Assembly (NCBI RefSeq): GCF_040393045.1
Contig: NZ_JBEBUX010000005.1
Coordinates: 1-64,000 of the forward strand
DNA length: 64,000 nucleotides
Reading direction: 5' to 3'
Source of the DNA: Pollutimonas bauzanensis_A
GTDB taxonomy: Bacteria > Pseudomonadota > Gammaproteobacteria > Burkholderiales > Burkholderiaceae_B
Position numbers and translations under genes: made by a program
Shown here: one piece after another, positions 41,803-50,818 of the stretch
Position numbering within the stretch: the stretch's first letter is position 1
Layout of the letters: each line of letters opens with the position of its first letter
The notes under the pieces: model-generated
Databases searched by the model: none
What the model saw: the letters and a program-made list of their open reading frames with translations, nothing else
What the model was told of the DNA's origin: nothing

Positions 41803-42783
41803 TTATTGTTTTTCCAGCCCGGAAGCCTCGACCAGCTTGCCGTAGCGGACTGTTTCTTCCAACAAGAACTTCTTGCTGTCTTCGGGGGACGTCATGACCG
41901 GTGCGTAGGCCAGCAAGTCCAGCGCCGTGATGAAATCCTGTTCCTGCATGCCTTCCTTGATAGCGGCGTACAGCTTATTGATGACGTCTTGAGGCGTACC
42001 TGATCTGACCACTACCGATAGATTCGAGCGCACTGTCAAGTCTTTGGTGTTGTCATAGTCTTGAGTGACGGCAGCGGGAAACTCTTTCAGAGCCTGCGAC
42101 TGCAAAACGACGACAGGTTTGACTTTGCCGGCCCGTGCCTGCGAAATCGACGAACCCACGACGTCCAGGTGGGCATCTGTCTGGCCACCGATAAGATCGG
42201 TGACGGCAGGAGGCGAGCCGCGGTAGGGAATAATTTCAAAGTCGAAATTATTTTTCTGGCGCCATTGAGACAATGCCAGGTATGCCGCGCCGCCTATCGT
42301 GTTCACGCTGATGGACGCCTGGCCGGGATGGGTCTTGATGTATTGCTTGAGTGAATCGAAGTCCTTGTGCTTGCCATCTTGCTTGACGATCAGCCAATGG
42401 GGATACGTATTGACGACGGTGACAGGCGTAAAGTCTTTATCGCCGTCATAAGGAATTTTCTTCATCAGAAAACCATTGATATTCAGCGTGTTGTCGCTTG
42501 CCATGAAAAGCGTATAGCCTTCTGGCGGATCTTTCAGAACAGAAAGCACGCCTGGTATGGTCGCGCCGCCCGACACATTTTCGACTACAGCCGGTTGGCC
42601 CAGCTTGTCGCTGATTTTCTTGGCAACCAGACGCCCCATGATGTCTGCCGACCCGCCCGCAGGGTAAGGAACGACCACTTTAAATGGCTTATTGGGCCAA
42701 TCCTGTGCTTGTGCCGAAAGAGGCAGCGCCATGGCGACCCCCAGCCATACCGCCGCACGCAACAATTTACTTATTTGCTTCAC
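41803..42783 (-). CDS. Bug/TctC substrate-binding protein paired with the M81 hydrolase, GTG start
   Basis: A 326-residue periplasmic receptor. The GTG at 42783 follows AGGAGTCAGTCA and leads straight into a signal peptide (LLRAAVWLGVAMALPLSAQA); the longer open frame to 42855 has no ribosome binding site. The mature part shows DWPNKPFKVVVPYPAGGSAD, LKDPPEGYTLFMASDNTL and FEIIPYRGSPPAVTDLIGGQ. It is first in a leftward unit with the M81 hydrolase and is divergent from a LysR gene. No membrane subunits are nearby. Confidence 0.93.
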   Translation of the reverse strand: MKQISKLLRAAVWLGVAMALPLSAQAQDWPNKPFKVVVPYPAGGSADIMGRLVAKKISDKLGQPAVVENVSGGATIPGVLSVLKDPPEGYTLFMASDNTLNINGFLMKKIPYDGDKDFTPVTVVNTYPHWLIVKQDGKHKDFDSLKQYIKTHPGQASISVNTIGGAAYLALSQWRQKNNFDFEIIPYRGSPPAVTDLIGGQTDAHLDVVGSSISQARAGKVKPVVVLQSQALKEFPAAVTQDYDNTKDLTVRSNLSVVVRSGTPQDVINKLYAAIKEGMQEQDFITALDLLAYAPVMTSPEDSKKFLLEETVRYGKLVEASGLEKQ

Positions 42784-42995
42784 TGACTGACTCCTGTCCA
42801 CTTTCCTCGTTGATATTGTCTCGCCCTGCCGGCGCAGATACCGCGCCAAAACCACTTATGTGTCCTTGCATGTACCCAACAGCGAGAGGCTTGAAGTCAG
42901 TATATAAACGCGACTATGCAATGTCTAATATATAATTAATCTAATAACGATACACAAAATATATAGATAAATATGCACGAAACAGGGATGCAACA
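42784..42995. promoter_or_regulatory. Divergent Bug/LysR intergenic region with TCTAATA direct repeats
   Basis: A 212-bp gap whose part next to the LysR gene is strongly AT-rich. TCTAATA occurs at 42924-42930 and 42940-42946, 16 bp apart, on either side of TATAATTA, and further AT-rich stretches follow up to 42970. The LysR regulator encoded immediately to the right is expected to bind here. Only the repeat is directly seen. Confidence 0.4.
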
Positions 42996-43889
42996 ATGGA
43001 TACCCATCGCCTTCATTGCTTTGTGACTGTTGTGGAAGTCGGCAATCTTTCCAAAGCGGCCGCCAAGTTGCACATGACGCAGCCTCCCCTCAGCATTCTG
43101 ATACGCAAACTGGAAACTGAGCTCAAGGTCACGCTCTTTGATCGCATCAGCAATCGTCTGGTGCTGACCGCAACTGGGCAGCTTTTCTACCGGCGCGCCA
43201 AAGAACTGCTTGCATCTATGCAGGCGCTCACCAGGGAGCTGCAGGAAAGCGACAACGGATTGCGCGGCACGGTCGCGGTGGGTTGCTCCACCGCCGCCAG
43301 TCTGTTCATTATTCCAAAGGTCATAGAGCAGATACAGGCCCAAGGGCTGGATATAAGTGTCCAGGTGCACGAAGGCGCAACCCCGCATCTGGTTGAGCAG
43401 CTGCGCAATCAACGTCTGGATGTCGGTATCTGCCGTACGGAGTACAAGGCCGAAGATCTGCAGACCATGACGCTTTATACCGAGCCCTTGCTTCTGGCTC
43501 TGCCTGCCAGTCATCCGCTTCTGGCGAAGCAACAGATTCTTCTGCAGGATCTGAAAGACGAGCGCTTCCTCATGCATGTGTCGCCTTTAGGGCGAGGCAT
43601 TTCGGATCTGCTTATTGAGTCATGCCAACTCAGCGGCTTTTCGCCGCAGGTGATCTATTGGGGAATAGAAACCTTGCCTATGCTGCTTATGGCGGGAAAG
43701 GGGCTGGGCATCACCTTCGCTCCAAAAAGCTTTGCACAGCTTCCCTTCCGGAATCCCCTGAAATTCGTGGAGATCAAGCAACCAAAACTCGAAACACGGC
43801 TCAGCCTTATCACGCAAAAAAATCGGGTTCAATCGGCTGTTGCCCGGCGGTTCCTCGAGATCACGACGCAGGTCATCAATCAGTTGTAG
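42996..43889 (+). CDS. LysR family transcriptional regulator
   Basis: A 297-residue LysR regulator. The N-terminal winged helix-turn-helix is MDTHRLHCFVTVVEVGNLSK with KLHMTQPPLSILIRKLETEL. The C-terminal periplasmic-binding-like effector domain includes GTVAVGCSTAASLFIIPKVI and a late GKGLGITFAPKSFAQ. It is divergent from the Bug/M81 unit, which it probably controls. Its last 14 nt overlap the 3' end of the convergent mscS gene. Confidence 0.94.
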   Translation: MDTHRLHCFVTVVEVGNLSKAAAKLHMTQPPLSILIRKLETELKVTLFDRISNRLVLTATGQLFYRRAKELLASMQALTRELQESDNGLRGTVAVGCSTAASLFIIPKVIEQIQAQGLDISVQVHEGATPHLVEQLRNQRLDVGICRTEYKAEDLQTMTLYTEPLLLALPASHPLLAKQQILLQDLKDERFLMHVSPLGRGISDLLIESCQLSGFSPQVIYWGIETLPMLLMAGKGLGITFAPKSFAQLPFRNPLKFVEIKQPKLETRLSLITQKNRVQSAVARRFLEITTQVINQL

Positions 43890-44700
43890 CCGCCTGCACC
43901 ACGCGCAAAGGAATCGGTGGATTCAAGCCCGCGCGACCAAGCATCGCCACGGCATTGCGATACAAATCAAAACGCAGATCCCAATAGCGGGCGGAATCGA
44001 CCCAGACCCGCATATTGATGATGATGGTGCTTTCGCGGTATTCCGTCACCATGACTTCGGGCGCCGGATCTTTCAAGACGAACTCATGGCCCTCGATAAG
44101 ATTTCGCAATTCCCCCAAGGCCAATTCGATATCGTCGCCGTAGCGCACACCGACTTCCACATCCAGACGACGTGTGGCGTTGCGGCTGTAATTGATAATG
44201 GGGTTGCCCCAGACCAGGCTATTGGGCAAGGAAAGATGCACACCATCAAACTGAATAAGGCGCGTCAGGAAAAGCCCGACTTCGGCCACCGTGCCATCGC
44301 CCTTGCCCACCACCGAAATATATTCGCCCGCACGCAAGGGACGCAAGGCCAGCAGCATGATGCCCGCCGCTATGTTCTGCAGCGTGCCTTGCAAAGCCAG
44401 GCCGACAGCCAAGCCAGCCGCGCCAAGCACGGCAATAATACTGGCCGTCTGCACCCCAAAACGGGCGAGCACTGCCACAATTACAAAAATACGTATCGCC
44501 CACACCGTAACGGTGTAGACCATGGGCACAATTGTGGGATCTATTTTCGTGGAACGCGCCGCCAGCTTTCGCACCGAGCGGCCCACAAACGAGGATACTG
44601 CCCAGCCAATTATCAGGATCAGGATTGTGAAGAGCACATTCAGCGCAAAGTATTCGATGCCCGGCATCGTTGCAGCAAAATCCTTGACTTGATCGAACAT
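43876..44700 (-). CDS. Small-conductance mechanosensitive channel (MscS family)
   Basis: A 274-residue MscS channel that opens under membrane tension to release solutes during osmotic downshock. Three N-terminal membrane segments are visible (ALNVLFTILILIIGWAVSSF; TVTVWAIRIFVIVAVLARF; then the glycine/alanine-rich pore helix GAAGLAVGLALQGTLQNIAA). The cytoplasmic beta domain has VWGNPIINYSRNATRRLDVE. The ATG at 44700 follows AGGAAG. Its upstream region is the DnaA-box-rich segment at 44750 to 44985. Confidence 0.95.
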   Translation of the reverse strand: MFDQVKDFAATMPGIEYFALNVLFTILILIIGWAVSSFVGRSVRKLAARSTKIDPTIVPMVYTVTVWAIRIFVIVAVLARFGVQTASIIAVLGAAGLAVGLALQGTLQNIAAGIMLLALRPLRAGEYISVVGKGDGTVAEVGLFLTRLIQFDGVHLSLPNSLVWGNPIINYSRNATRRLDVEVGVRYGDDIELALGELRNLIEGHEFVLKDPAPEVMVTEYRESTIIINMRVWVDSARYWDLRFDLYRNAVAMLGRAGLNPPIPLRVVQAATTD

Positions 44701-45085
44701 ATTCTTCCTATAAAAGCGTTGAAAATAACACCCGCACACCATACACCAGTTATCCACGGCAATTGTGGATAAGCTGGAGGACAACTTGGGCACTACTGAA
44801 ACAAGACCTTTTATATCAAGCCACTATACAAGCTGGATGAAAATGGTCCAAAGCGCGGGACTTGTAATAATTGTATGGGTTTTACGCAAAAATAGCCGGT
44901 CGATATACCCACAAATCCAAGTTATTCACACGATAAAGCCAGCGGCAGCGGCCAGGGCAAAGTTATCCACGCCTAATGTGGATAAGCGCAGGGAAAACTC
45001 TTTGATTACATGAAATAACTATGTAATAACAAAGACTTGCGATCCTTGCTCGATAACTGGCCATCTGCTTTCACATACTTGACCC
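44701..45085. promoter_or_regulatory. Non-coding 385-bp region upstream of mscS with a DnaA-box cluster
   Basis: Besides the DnaA-box-like sequences (listed separately) this region holds AT-rich stretches, such as the one around 44800 to 44820, and a 7-bp inverted repeat ATTACAT (45005-45011) / ATGTAAT (45021-45027). A short open frame on the plus strand (44765-45013) crosses the boxes and has no family features, so it is not called as a gene. The region must hold the mscS promoter near 44720 and the 3' end of the small leftward gene at 45086. Confidence 0.6.
44750..44985. other. DnaA-box cluster: two inverted pairs of identical geometry plus a single box
   Basis: TTATCCACG at 44750-44758 faces TGTGGATAA at 44764-44772. 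TTATCCACG at 44963-44971 faces TGTGGATAA at 44977-44985. Both pairs have the same 14-bp offset, and each contains one perfect consensus box (TTATCCACA on the minus strand) and one with a single change. A fifth box, TTATTCACA, is at 44922-44930. The density is far above chance for a 9-mer. No dnaA, dnaN, gyrB, rpmH or mnmG is in the window, so the region may be a DnaA-titrating or DnaA-reactivating locus, a regulatory target, or an origin in an unusual context. Confidence 0.75.
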
Positions 45086-45232
45086 CTACGGCGTCCGCCC
45101 ACTAATCAGGCGTACCAGAACCATGATGATCGCCACCACTATCAATATGTGAATAAAGCCTCCCACGGTATAGGAGGTCACGATTCCCAATAGCCACAAG
45201 ACAATAAGAACGACTGCAATCGTATAAAGCAT
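45086..45232 (-). CDS. Lmo0937-type small membrane protein (48 aa)
   Basis: A 48-residue hydrophobic protein. It begins MLYTIAVVLIVLWLLGIVTS, continues through YTVGGFIHILIVVAIIMVLV and ends RLISGRTP. This two-helix pattern is that of the lmo0937 family, found near stress-response genes in many bacteria. GAAGGG stands 6 nt before the ATG at 45232. It is divergent from the PRC-barrel gene with 173 bp between starts, so the two may share stress-responsive promoters. Function in the family is unknown. Confidence 0.85.
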   Translation of the reverse strand: MLYTIAVVLIVLWLLGIVTSYTVGGFIHILIVVAIIMVLVRLISGRTP

Positions 45233-45405
45233 AGGCTTACCCTTCTTGAAGTTTTTAATTTACGCTTCCGCAGCGAATTGCTGTTCGCCGAAGATAGGCG
45301 ATGCTTTTTTCAGCAAACAACGTGCCACAAGACAGGCTGCTTGCTGTCGGCACGCCGCTTGCTACATCCCAAGAGACCCCTTTTGGTCGTTTTCAAGGAG
45401 ATCAT

Positions 45406-45879
45406 ATGAAAAAGCTATTCGCAATCGCAGCCTGCTCCGTCCCCCTTCTCATAGCGCCTTCCGTCTTCGCGCAAACGACGCCCGCGCCCGGTGCCGACCC
45501 CACAACTCCCAAGAGTGATGGAGGTACTGCTCCAGCTACCCCACCAATGGGCACGCCCCCAGCCGCGCCGGCTCCTAGCACGTCCGACAGCGCGGCAATG
45601 ACGGAAGCCGTCACCGGCGTGAGTGTGAAAAGCGCCATCATGGGCAAAACCGTGTACAACGAGAAGGACGAGAAGGTCGGCGAAGTTACCGATGTGGTAC
45701 TCGCTTCGGATGGCAAGGCAGCCTTTTTCATTATTGGAGCGGGCGGCTTTCTTGGCTTGGGCTCGCACGATGTAGCGATTCCGTTCGATAAGGTCACACA
45801 ATCGAACGACAAACTGCTGCTGCAAGGCTATACCAAAGACCAGCTGAAAGCGCTGCCCCAGGTAAAGGTCGAAAAATAG
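45406..45879 (+). CDS. Secreted PRC-barrel domain protein
   Basis: A 157-residue protein. The ATG at 45406 follows AAGGAG and starts a signal peptide, MKKLFAIAACSVPLLIAPSV, ending FAQ. A proline-, alanine- and threonine-rich linker (about residues 22 to 65) precedes a PRC-barrel domain: SAIMGKTVYNEKDEKVGEVT followed by DVVLASDGKAAFFIIGAGGF and VAIPFDKV. PRC barrels are small beta-barrels first seen in photosynthetic reaction centres and RimM, and exported copies are common near stress genes. It is followed 10 bp later by the DUF3182 gene. Confidence 0.88.
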   Translation: MKKLFAIAACSVPLLIAPSVFAQTTPAPGADPTTPKSDGGTAPATPPMGTPPAAPAPSTSDSAAMTEAVTGVSVKSAIMGKTVYNEKDEKVGEVTDVVLASDGKAAFFIIGAGGFLGLGSHDVAIPFDKVTQSNDKLLLQGYTKDQLKALPQVKVEK

Positions 45880-45889
45880 CGGCGGCGCG

Positions 45890-47017
45890 ATGAACGCCCT
45901 GCCGAGCTCGCCTGGCAAAGGCCAAGGCACTGTAGTGGTGTATCCGGCTCGCGAAAATGAACCTGAGCACGAAAAACAGGTGCATTTCGGACTGGGCAGA
46001 CGTATTGCCCAACTACTCGGCCTGCAATTCGGTGGCCAGTACGAGCCGGAGCGCCGCTACCCCGGCCGCCTGTATTTCATTCCTAGCGACACTCTTATCG
46101 GCATGGAATTTGCGCGCGGCCTGGGCATAGCATCGGAGGATGACCTCTTTGGCGGGGTCGCCTCTCATCCATTCATTCCGACCAAGGCCATAAGCCACGC
46201 TTTGTTGAGTCCCGATGCCGTTGCGCCGGCCGGATGGTCATCCGAATTCGGCCGCTTGGTCCAGGAAGCCGTTCTGCAAGGTTTTACCAGCTTCAGCCTG
46301 GACGATGCTCATGAAGCGGGCAAGCGCCTGCTTCAATACGGACCTTTGCGAATCAAGCCTGTCCATGCCACCGCTGGCCGCGGTCAGGTTCTTGTGTCCG
46401 ACCTGGACGAACTTGCCCTCGCATTGAAAGCGCTGCCGACGGATCGCCTTGCCGACTGCGGCGTAGTATTGGAAGAGCATCTTGAAGAGGTGAAAACCTA
46501 TAGCGTCGGACAGGTGCGCCTGGCAAAGCTCGTCGCGAGCTATGTAGGCACCCAACACCTTACCCCCGATAATCATGGGGAAATGGTGTATGGCGGATCC
46601 GATCTTATCGTGGCGCGGGGAGGTTTCGACGCATTGCTCGAAGCGAACCTGCCGCTGGACTTCCAGACCGCTATCGCAAAGGCGCGGCTTTACGACCAGG
46701 CAGCATCGCAGTGCTTCACGGGATTCTTTGCCTCACGACGCAACTACGATGTGGCAAGCGGACTGGACAGCCAAGGTAAGCAGCACTATGGCGTACTTGA
46801 ACAATCCTGGCGAACCGGCGGGGCCAGCAGTGCGGAGATCGCCGCTCTTGAAACCTTTCACGCCCAAAACCAGACTCAGTTTGTGCGCGCCCGAACTTTG
46901 GAGATTTTCGGCCAGCAATCACAACCCCCTTCGCATGCCGTAGAAACATTCCACGGGGAGGACAAGGATCTTGGCCTGATCCGCAAATATGTAATGGTGG
47001 AACCCTATGGGAACTAG
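45890..47017 (+). CDS. DUF3182 family protein, ATP-grasp-like
   Basis: A 375-residue protein matching the DUF3182 family. The central part resembles an ATP-grasp fold: YGPLRIKPVHATAGRGQVLV carries a lysine and glycine-rich loop, CGVVLEEHLEEVKTYSVGQV carries the acidic adenine-side residues, and RARTLEIFGQQ lies near the C-terminus. ATP-grasp enzymes ligate a carboxylate to an amine or thiol, but no substrate is known for this family. It sits between the PRC-barrel gene (10 bp) and an alpha/beta hydrolase gene (11-nt overlap), so the three are probably co-transcribed. Confidence 0.82.
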   Translation: MNALPSSPGKGQGTVVVYPARENEPEHEKQVHFGLGRRIAQLLGLQFGGQYEPERRYPGRLYFIPSDTLIGMEFARGLGIASEDDLFGGVASHPFIPTKAISHALLSPDAVAPAGWSSEFGRLVQEAVLQGFTSFSLDDAHEAGKRLLQYGPLRIKPVHATAGRGQVLVSDLDELALALKALPTDRLADCGVVLEEHLEEVKTYSVGQVRLAKLVASYVGTQHLTPDNHGEMVYGGSDLIVARGGFDALLEANLPLDFQTAIAKARLYDQAASQCFTGFFASRRNYDVASGLDSQGKQHYGVLEQSWRTGGASSAEIAALETFHAQNQTQFVRARTLEIFGQQSQPPSHAVETFHGEDKDLGLIRKYVMVEPYGN

Positions 47018-47765
47018 CAGTACTGCTGTGGAAATCGTTGTAGAAGATGAACACATTGCCGGCACCTTCCTGGCGCCGCGATCCCGGGTGCCCGGCGTAC
47101 TCTTCGTCCACGGATGGGGCGGCAGCCAGGAACGCGACCTGGACCGCGCCCGTGGCATTGCAGGGCTGGGATGCGTGTGCCTTACCTTTGACTTGCGCGG
47201 CCACGAAAAAGGTTCGGCCCGCCAACAAACCGTCACGCGGGACGAGAACCTGCGCGACATCATCGCTGCTTATGACCGCCTGGTACAACACCCCGCGATC
47301 GACACGTCGTGCATTGCCGTGGTCAGCACCAGTTATGGCGGCTACCTGTCGACCATACTGACAACACTACGGCCCGTAAAGTGGCTATCGCTACGTGTTC
47401 CATCGCTGTATCGGGACGCAGAATGGACAGTACCCAAGCGCCAACTGAATCGTGAAGATCTAGCCGTTTACCGCGGCGCGCCCATCACACCTGAAGAAAA
47501 TCGGGCACTGGCGGCGTGCGCCGCCTTCACTGGCGATGTGCTGATCGTCGAGTCGGAGCATGACCATCTCGTCCCCCATGCCACCATCATGAGCTACCGT
47601 GCGGCATTTCGTAACTCGCACTCCCTGACACACCGGGTCGTGGATGGCGCCGACCACGCACTTAGCCAAAAGGCCAGCCAGCAGGCATACACATCCATCC
47701 TGGTCAGTTGGGTAACGGAGATGGTCATCGGTGCTCGCATGGGTACCAAGTCAGAAGTCGCTTAA
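47007..47765 (+). CDS. Alpha/beta hydrolase (dienelactone hydrolase/S9-like)
   Basis: A 252-residue serine hydrolase. GVLFVHGWGGSQERDLDRAR forms the oxyanion-hole loop. The nucleophile is the central serine of VVSTSYGGYLST, with Ser in place of the first Gly of GxSxG. The acid is probably Asp in VESEHDHLVP and the base His in VVDGADHALSQ. Its start overlaps the DUF3182 stop by 11 nt in another frame, implying translational coupling. Substrate unknown; an ester or amide made or modified by the DUF3182 protein is one possibility. Confidence 0.85.
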   Translation: MGTSSTAVEIVVEDEHIAGTFLAPRSRVPGVLFVHGWGGSQERDLDRARGIAGLGCVCLTFDLRGHEKGSARQQTVTRDENLRDIIAAYDRLVQHPAIDTSCIAVVSTSYGGYLSTILTTLRPVKWLSLRVPSLYRDAEWTVPKRQLNREDLAVYRGAPITPEENRALAACAAFTGDVLIVESEHDHLVPHATIMSYRAAFRNSHSLTHRVVDGADHALSQKASQQAYTSILVSWVTEMVIGARMGTKSEVA

Positions 47766-47829
47766 GATTAAGATTAAGAGATTCATTTTTCACCATTGAT
47801 TTCTTCCCGCCGGCCCCCATGTGCATTAA

Positions 47830-48825
<996 letters not shown>

Positions 48826-48843
48826 TCGGCAGCAGCCTGGCGA

Positions 48844-48871
48844 GGCGTCTACAATAGTAGACGCCGTTTTT
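48844..48871 (+). terminator. Rho-independent terminator after the LLM oxidoreductase
   Basis: GGCGTCTAC (48844-48852), loop AATA, GTAGACGCC (48857-48865), then GTTTTT. A perfect 9-bp stem with a T-run, 19 bp after the stop codon. It insulates the yggS homologue that starts at 48905. Confidence 0.9.
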
Positions 48872-48904
48872 CGCCGCCCCGGCCTATAGAGCGGCGATTG
48901 CTTC

Positions 48905-49675
48905 GTGAGTACGCCAACTATGACAGAAGAAAGCTCCATCGCCTCCCGCCTTGCCCAAGTCCAGAGCAGGATAAGCGACGCCGCCGTGCGGGCCGGACGC
49001 ATGCCCGACTCAGTCAACCTCCTGCCCGTCAGCAAGACATTCGGCGAAGAAGCTATACGGGAGGCCGTGCGACTTGGCGTACGCCGCTTTGGTGAAAACA
49101 AGGCGCAAGAAATCCGCAGCAAGTACGAACCCTTGGCCGACTGTGGCATTGATTGGGTAATGATAGGCCACCTCCAGACCAATAAAGCCAAGGATATTGC
49201 GCGCATGGCATCTGAAGTGCAGTCCCTGGACCGCATGGAACTGGCCATCGCCCTGGACCGACGGCTGCAACAGGAAGGGCGTGCCATAGACGTTCTGGTA
49301 CAAGTAAAGACATCGACCGAGCCCAGCAAATACGGCTTGCCGCCAGAAGAGCTGAATACATTCCTGCGCCGCCTGTCGCAGGAAACACCCACCTTGCGTG
49401 TACAGGGTCTGATGACTCTTGCTATCAATGTGCCAAGCCAGGAGGCTGTGCGCGCGTGTTTCCGTAGCCTGCGCGAATTGCGTGACCAGGCGCAAAACGA
49501 GGCGATCGAAGGCATAGCCCTGAGCCGTTTATCCATGGGTATGAGCGGCGACTTTGAAATCGCCATTGAAGAAGGCTCTACGGAAGTGCGTATCGGCACG
49601 GCCATTTTCGGCGGCCGCATTTACGGCGACGATTACTACTGGCCTGAAGATAAGCAAGCCCAAACACCGGATTAA
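48905..49675 (+). CDS. YggS/PLPBP family pyridoxal phosphate homeostasis protein
   Basis: A 256-residue PLP-binding barrel protein without known catalytic activity that balances vitamin B6 and amino/keto acid pools. The PLP lysine is in NLLPVSKTFGEEAIREAV. RRFGENKAQEIRSKYEPL, WVMIGHLQTNKAKDIARMAS and LSMGMSGDFEIAIEEGSTEV are hallmarks. The GTG at 48905 gives the full open frame; an ATG five codons later (48920) is an equal candidate, and neither has a good ribosome binding site. Confidence 0.95.
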   Translation: MSTPTMTEESSIASRLAQVQSRISDAAVRAGRMPDSVNLLPVSKTFGEEAIREAVRLGVRRFGENKAQEIRSKYEPLADCGIDWVMIGHLQTNKAKDIARMASEVQSLDRMELAIALDRRLQQEGRAIDVLVQVKTSTEPSKYGLPPEELNTFLRRLSQETPTLRVQGLMTLAINVPSQEAVRACFRSLRELRDQAQNEAIEGIALSRLSMGMSGDFEIAIEEGSTEVRIGTAIFGGRIYGDDYYWPEDKQAQTPD

Positions 49676-49728
49676 GACAATTTGAGCACGCTCCCCGAAA
49701 CCATCTGCGTGTAGAGCGTGGCGCCCCT

Positions 49729-50685
49729 ATGGTCATGAACCGCGCTCCATCTGCCCCCCCGATAACGGTTGCCCGAAAGCCCAATACGCCATTGAGCAAC
49801 TACAAAATGTCGGACCGCTCCGAACATGACGACTTCGGCATCCGGGACGAACGCTCCGCGTTGCCCAACCTTGCTGCGCACCGACATGAATACTTCCAAA
49901 TCCATGTGCAGCTGGAAGGCACAACCCAGCACGACATAGGCAATGTGCGCAGGATCGTGGAACCGGGCACCGTGTGCTTTATCCTTCCCTTCAAGGCTCA
50001 CTTCATTCCCACTGTCGCCAACAGCCGCTATTACATCTTAAATGCGGGACTCAGCTATCTGCTGCCTTCGCTGGATGTCGACATATCGAATCTCGAAGAC
50101 ACACCCATTGAGCGCGCACCCGAACTGGCACCGTTTTGCTTTCAAGAGCAACTCGACTTCAAGCTTGACGGGCCCGCGTTCGCCCAGATTGAAGCGTTGT
50201 GCCGTGACATCGCTGCAGAAGATGCGCGCCGGGGCAATGGCTCGGCCATCCTGATACGCGCATATCTGCTGCAGCTAATAGGAATCGTCTGGCGTCAGCA
50301 TGGCGAAGACCTCGCAGCGCTTGCGGCAATGCCGGTCTCGGGTCTGGGACGCAAGCAGGCGCTGACGCGGCTGCTCGCATTCCTGAAAGATCGGCTGCAT
50401 GAGCCGATCTCATTGACGCAGGCTGCATCCGCCATTCACCTATCGCCGGCGTACCTCACACGTTTACTCAAACGCGAAACCGGACAGACGTTCGTCCAGT
50501 ACCTTACCGCTCGCCGCATATCCCTAGCGCGAGAACTGCTCCTGCATACCAACCTTTCGATCAAGGAAATTGCTTCGCGTTGCGGGTTCATGGATGAGGC
50601 CTATTTTGGCAGGCGGTTCCGTTTATACGAGAAGACCAGCCCTACCGCTTTTCGCCGCGGACTGCAGAAAGCCGAACTCAAATAA
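49729..50685 (+). CDS. AraC family transcriptional regulator
   Basis: A 318-residue regulator, or about 292 residues if it begins at the ATG at 49807. The N-terminal cupin-like ligand domain has LAAHRHEYFQIHVQLEG and VEPGTVCFILPFKAHFIP. The C-terminal AraC DNA-binding domain has two helix-turn-helices: ISLTQAASAIHLSPAYLTRL with LKRETGQTFVQYLTARRISL, then IKEIASRCGFMDEAYFGRRF. It precedes a FAH-family hydrolase and a Bug gene in the same direction and probably controls them. Confidence 0.92.
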   Translation: MVMNRAPSAPPITVARKPNTPLSNYKMSDRSEHDDFGIRDERSALPNLAAHRHEYFQIHVQLEGTTQHDIGNVRRIVEPGTVCFILPFKAHFIPTVANSRYYILNAGLSYLLPSLDVDISNLEDTPIERAPELAPFCFQEQLDFKLDGPAFAQIEALCRDIAAEDARRGNGSAILIRAYLLQLIGIVWRQHGEDLAALAAMPVSGLGRKQALTRLLAFLKDRLHEPISLTQAASAIHLSPAYLTRLLKRETGQTFVQYLTARRISLARELLLHTNLSIKEIASRCGFMDEAYFGRRFRLYEKTSPTAFRRGLQKAELK

Positions 50686-50818
50686 TCAACAACTGGCGTA
50701 TGCGCAAATTTGTCCGGCTTTAGGGCAAGTTATCCTCTAACGGCCACCTCGTCCTTTCGTGCACCATGACGTATACCCTGCACCGCTTCCCAGTGCAGGC
50801 AAAATCGAAAGGATATTT

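Noticed and set aside
43840..44772. Plus-strand open frame of 310 codons opposite mscS.
   Set aside because: It mirrors a clear MscS channel gene and has no domain of its own.
44765..45013. Plus-strand open frame of 82 codons across the DnaA-box region.
   Set aside because: Start lies inside a DnaA box, no ribosome binding site, no family features.
44701..45085. Chromosomal replication origin.
   Set aside because: Boxes are present but dnaA, dnaN, gyrB, rpmH and mnmG are absent; kept as an open alternative rather than a call.
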